A DNA stretch of 64,000 nt, taken from NCBI RefSeq assembly GCF_000523235.1, contig NZ_CP006850.1, positions 5,022,001 through 5,086,000 of the forward strand, in the 5' to 3' direction. The notes beneath the pieces were generated by a model. It searched no databases and was not told the origin of the DNA. It worked only from the letters and a program-made list of their open reading frames with translations. Shown piece by piece: positions 61,667 through 64,000 of this stretch. The translations under genes and the position numbers were made by a program. Origin of the DNA: Nocardia nova SH22a. Lineage in GTDB: Bacteria; Actinomycetota; Actinomycetes; Mycobacteriales; Mycobacteriaceae. How positions within the stretch are numbered: position 1 is the first letter of the stretch; every line of letters begins with the position of its first letter.

Positions 61667-62539
61667 ATGCGTACCGACGAGGATTCCTGGGATATCAAGA
61701 CCGGTGTCGGGTCCACGGCTCTGTTCGTCGCGGCCGCGCGCGCACTGGGCGGGCGCGCGGACGACGCCCCGGCACACGACCCGCTCGCCGAGTTGTTCGT
61801 CACCGCCGCGGGTGGCGAGTGGGCGGATCTACTGGCCGGGCGGCTGGACGAACATCCTTTGCTCACAGCCGAATTCGGCATTCCCTTCCAGCAGCATCAG
61901 CTCTTTCGCACCCGATATTTCGACGATTACCTGCATGCCGCCGTCACCGCCGGAATCCGGCAGGTGGTCGTGCTCGCGGCGGGTCTGGATTCCCGCGCCT
62001 ACCGGCTGCCGTGGCTGGCGGACTGCACGGTCTACGAACTCGACCGGCCGCAGGTGCTCGACTACAAACGCGAGACCCTGGCCGGGCGCGCGCCGATCGC
62101 CGATCGCCGCGAGGTGGCCGTAGACCTGCGCGCCGATTGGCCGAAATCCTTGCGCGACAGCGGTTTCGACGCCGACCGGCCCACCGCGTGGCTGATCGAG
62201 GGCCTGCTGATCTACCTGACGCCCGCCGCCCAGGATCAGCTGTTCGACACCGTCCGCACCCTCAGCGCGCCCGGCAGCCGGGTCGCTGTCGAACAGATGG
62301 ATCCGCTGCCCGCCGAGGCCGCCGACGCCCTGGTCGCCGACGGGAACGCCGGCTCGGAGTGGGTCCAGTTGATCTACAACGAGCCGCACAGCGACGCCAC
62401 CGCCTGGTTCGGCGAGCACGGCTGGACCGGCGAACGCATCGACCTGCCCGACTACATCCGCAGCCTCGGCCAGAACCCGGCGGGCCCGGACGGACGCCAG
62501 CAGTCACTGATCAACCTGGCGACAGTGATCCGGCCGTGA
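61667..62539 (+). CDS. SAM-dependent methyltransferase, PPM/leucine carboxyl methyltransferase-like family
   Basis: Class I methyltransferase of 290 residues of the large mycobacterial/nocardial family. DSWDIKTGVGSTALFVAAARAL opens the protein, VVVLAAGLDSRAYRLPW is the SAM-binding loop, YELDRPQVLDYK and WLIEGLLIYLTPAAQDQLF are characteristic. The acceptor is unknown in this family. ATG 61667 lacks a ribosome site; GTG 61649 is a less likely longer start. Confidence 0.92.
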   Translation: MRTDEDSWDIKTGVGSTALFVAAARALGGRADDAPAHDPLAELFVTAAGGEWADLLAGRLDEHPLLTAEFGIPFQQHQLFRTRYFDDYLHAAVTAGIRQVVVLAAGLDSRAYRLPWLADCTVYELDRPQVLDYKRETLAGRAPIADRREVAVDLRADWPKSLRDSGFDADRPTAWLIEGLLIYLTPAAQDQLFDTVRTLSAPGSRVAVEQMDPLPAEAADALVADGNAGSEWVQLIYNEPHSDATAWFGEHGWTGERIDLPDYIRSLGQNPAGPDGRQQSLINLATVIRP

Positions 62540-62849
62540 GACCGATCGCACCCGTTCGTGGGTGCGGGCAGCAGTGACAGCTCACCCCGGTCCGACCTCG
62601 ACATTGCGGCTGCGTCGTCTTGCGGGTGCCGACCGGAGAACCTGGCGACGACGGCTGGATACGGACCGCCCTGAGCCGACGCCCCACGATCCAACCCACA
62701 ATGGATTTCCTGGTACAGCCGGTAGCGAACCACAAGGCGCGGATGACCGCGAATCGGGAGCGGGCCGCTACCACATCGCGCGGACCCTACTTATCCGGCT
62801 CGGTCGTCGGCGTCGAAGTAGACGATCGAGCACGACGGTAGAAACGAAA
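62540..62849. other. Gap between convergent methyltransferase and mannosyltransferase genes
   Basis: About 310 bp without a supported gene. Both flanking genes end toward it. Only scattered short frames occur. The terminator of the right-hand gene lies at its right edge. Confidence 0.4.
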
Positions 62850-62888
62850 AGCTGGGCTGGACAATGGAATCCATCGCCCAGCCCAGCT
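62850..62888 (-). terminator. Rho-independent terminator of the mannosyltransferase gene
   Basis: Perfect 11-bp stem AGCTGGGCTGG/CCAGCCCAGCT (62850-62860, 62878-62888) with a 17-nt loop that holds a small ATGGA/TCCAT helix. On the minus strand it is followed by TTTTCGTTTC, a T-rich tract, 15 bp after the stop codon. Confidence 0.85.
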
Positions 62889-62903
62889 GTCCCGCCCCTG
62901 GGC

Positions 62904-64000
62904 CTACCCGTGATATCCGGTCAGCTGATAGACCGTCGCGGTGCCGATGTGCTGTGCGGGGAAGGTCGCGGTGACCCAGTCGGTGATGTCGGTGTGCTGA
63001 TTTCGGCCGAATCCACCTGAACCGCCGGGATTTTCGGCGCTGCTCGATTGCGGTGCACCATCGGTCGTCCGCGATCCATGCGCTGAAGAGCGCCCATCGA
63101 CCACACCTCGACTCTGCGCGCTCGTCCCGGGGTGCACGGCGCCGGTCTGATTGCGAATACCAGGCGCGTCCTGAACGCGCCCGTCAGCCGTGCCCCGCCC
63201 GCCCGGGTACACGGCACCGGCCTGGCCTGGGGTACCGGGCGCGTCCTGATCACGCCCGGCCGCGCCCTGGTTCCGGCCGTCGGCCTGTACGACGTAGTAG
63301 GCGACCTTTCCGTCGCGCACGTCGGCCTGGAACTGGGCCAGCGTCGGCACCGGATCGCTGCCGGAGAATCCGCCGATCGCCATCACCGCCTTATCGCTGT
63401 CCAATTCGAGTCCGGCCGCCGCGGACGAACCGTTCGTCGCCGCCGCCCAGGTCGTGTTCGTCGCCTTCAGCAGCGCCGCGAGCTGCGGGTTCGGGCGGCT
63501 CTGGCCGAAACCGCCGCGGCCGCCCGCTTGGGCGGGGCCGACGGTCGGTCCGCCGCCGGAGTGTGCGGTGGCGACGGTGGCGAACGAATAGGCCGCCGAG
63601 CCCGCGAGACTCCCGAGCAGGCCGATCGTCAGCACGACCGACGCGAGACGACGAGGCGCGAGGTGGGTTCGAGGCACCGCGAGCGCGACCGCAGCGACGA
63701 TCGTCACCACCAGGATCGACCACCGCAGTTCCGGATGCCACGCGCTGTTGCGGTGCAGCAGAACGAAACTCCACATCCCGGTGACCAGCAGCAGTGCGGC
63801 CGTACCGAACCGGCCGAAGGCGGTGGTGCGCCGGTGCCACATCTCGGCCACGCCGATCGCGAACATCCCGGCGACGGCGGGAGCGATCGACAGGCAGTAG
63901 TACGGGTGCACCATGCCGTTCATGTAGCTCAGCACACCGCCGTCGATGATGATCCAGCCACCGAATATCAGTGCCGCCGCGCGCATCCGGTCGGTCCGCG
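62904..64000 (-). CDS. Membrane mannosyl/glycosyltransferase (GT39/ArnT-like), C-terminal part
   Basis: The open frame continues past the end of the window, so the 5' part is missing. The visible 365 residues have about five membrane helices (FGGWIIIDGGVLSYMNGMVHPYYCLSIAPAVAGMFAIG onward), typical of the C-terminal half of polyprenyl-phosphate-dependent transferases of mycolata. An extracytoplasmic domain follows with KAVMAIGGFSGSDPVPTLAQFQADVRDGKVAYYVVQADG (YkcA/B-like). A Gly/Gln/Asp-rich insert with two related repeats QDAPG...GAVYPG and QDAPG...GAVHPG interrupts it. Ends with a strong terminator. Donor and acceptor are unknown. Confidence 0.85.
   Translation of the reverse strand, partial: RTDRMRAAALIFGGWIIIDGGVLSYMNGMVHPYYCLSIAPAVAGMFAIGVAEMWHRRTTAFGRFGTAALLLVTGMWSFVLLHRNSAWHPELRWSILVVTIVAAVALAVPRTHLAPRRLASVVLTIGLLGSLAGSAAYSFATVATAHSGGGPTVGPAQAGGRGGFGQSRPNPQLAALLKATNTTWAAATNGSSAAAGLELDSDKAVMAIGGFSGSDPVPTLAQFQADVRDGKVAYYVVQADGRNQGAAGRDQDAPGTPGQAGAVYPGGRGTADGRVQDAPGIRNQTGAVHPGTSAQSRGVVDGRSSAHGSRTTDGAPQSSSAENPGGSGGFGRNQHTDITDWVTATFPAQHIGTATVYQLTGYHG

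Noticed and set aside
1..64000. tRNA, rRNA, CRISPR arrays, prophage or insertion sequences
   Set aside because: No cloverleaf, rRNA core, direct-repeat array, integrase or transposase was seen on either strand.

Overview
The window is high-GC actinobacterial DNA, most likely from a mycolic-acid genus such as Nocardia. The reasons are the high GC at third codon positions, frequent GTG starts and ATGA/GTGA gene overlaps, and a phosphatidylinositol-mannoside block (pgsA, patA, pimA) between thrS and the PLP genes pdxS/pdxT/yebC. Many TetR-type regulators and an alkB-rubredoxin cluster fit the same group. No rRNA, tRNA, CRISPR array or insertion sequence was found. The assignment to Nocardia rather than Rhodococcus or Gordonia is inference.

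Layout. 0-11 kb: a probably accessory enolase diverging from a LysR regulator, then a minus-strand series yebC, pdxT, tesB, an MHS-type transporter and pdxS, interrupted by a plus-strand APC permease, a kinase-like protein and a second LysR gene. A 32-residue peptide gene with its own promoter and a near-perfect ribosome binding site lies between pdxS and the alkane cluster. 11-15 kb: tetR / alkB-rubA-rubA-rubB alkane hydroxylase unit. 15-22 kb: thrS-HIT-pgsA-patA-pimA-NUDIX, tightly overlapped on the minus strand. 22-28 kb: a FhuF-like iron-sulfur protein, then two tandem SulP transporter-carbonic anhydrase fusions. Each has a related dyad in its promoter, and one also has a perfect CRP/GlxR site.

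28-36 kb: 6PGDH-like reductase, GntR-amidase-small subunit unit, FAD monooxygenase/TetR pair, ohrR-ohr, a 52-residue cysteine-rich protein and a universal stress protein. 36-42 kb: envelope-type genes (esterase, OafA/SGNH acyltransferase, a reduced acyl-AMP-ligase-like protein) and an AT-rich intergenic island. 42-48 kb: TetR with twin operators controlling a DUF4334-ADH pair, a cobalamin riboswitch driving cbtB-cbtA-phosphatase, DUF488, and a PlsC-type acyltransferase behind a 29-bp palindrome. 48-53 kb: a complete OpuC-type betaine/choline ABC transporter. 53-64 kb: several TetR-enzyme pairs, an LMF1-family membrane protein, arginine deiminase, glyoxalase-like, SRPBCC and SAM methyltransferase genes, and the 3' part of a mannosyltransferase running off the end.

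Much of the window consists of small 'regulator plus one to three enzymes' cassettes. Nearly every regulator has a recognisable palindromic operator beside it, and these operators are listed with exact positions. The best leads for something new are the covarying promoter dyads of the tandem SulP-carbonic anhydrase genes with the CRP/GlxR site, the 32-residue peptide gene, and the amidase with a possible AtzG-like small subunit.
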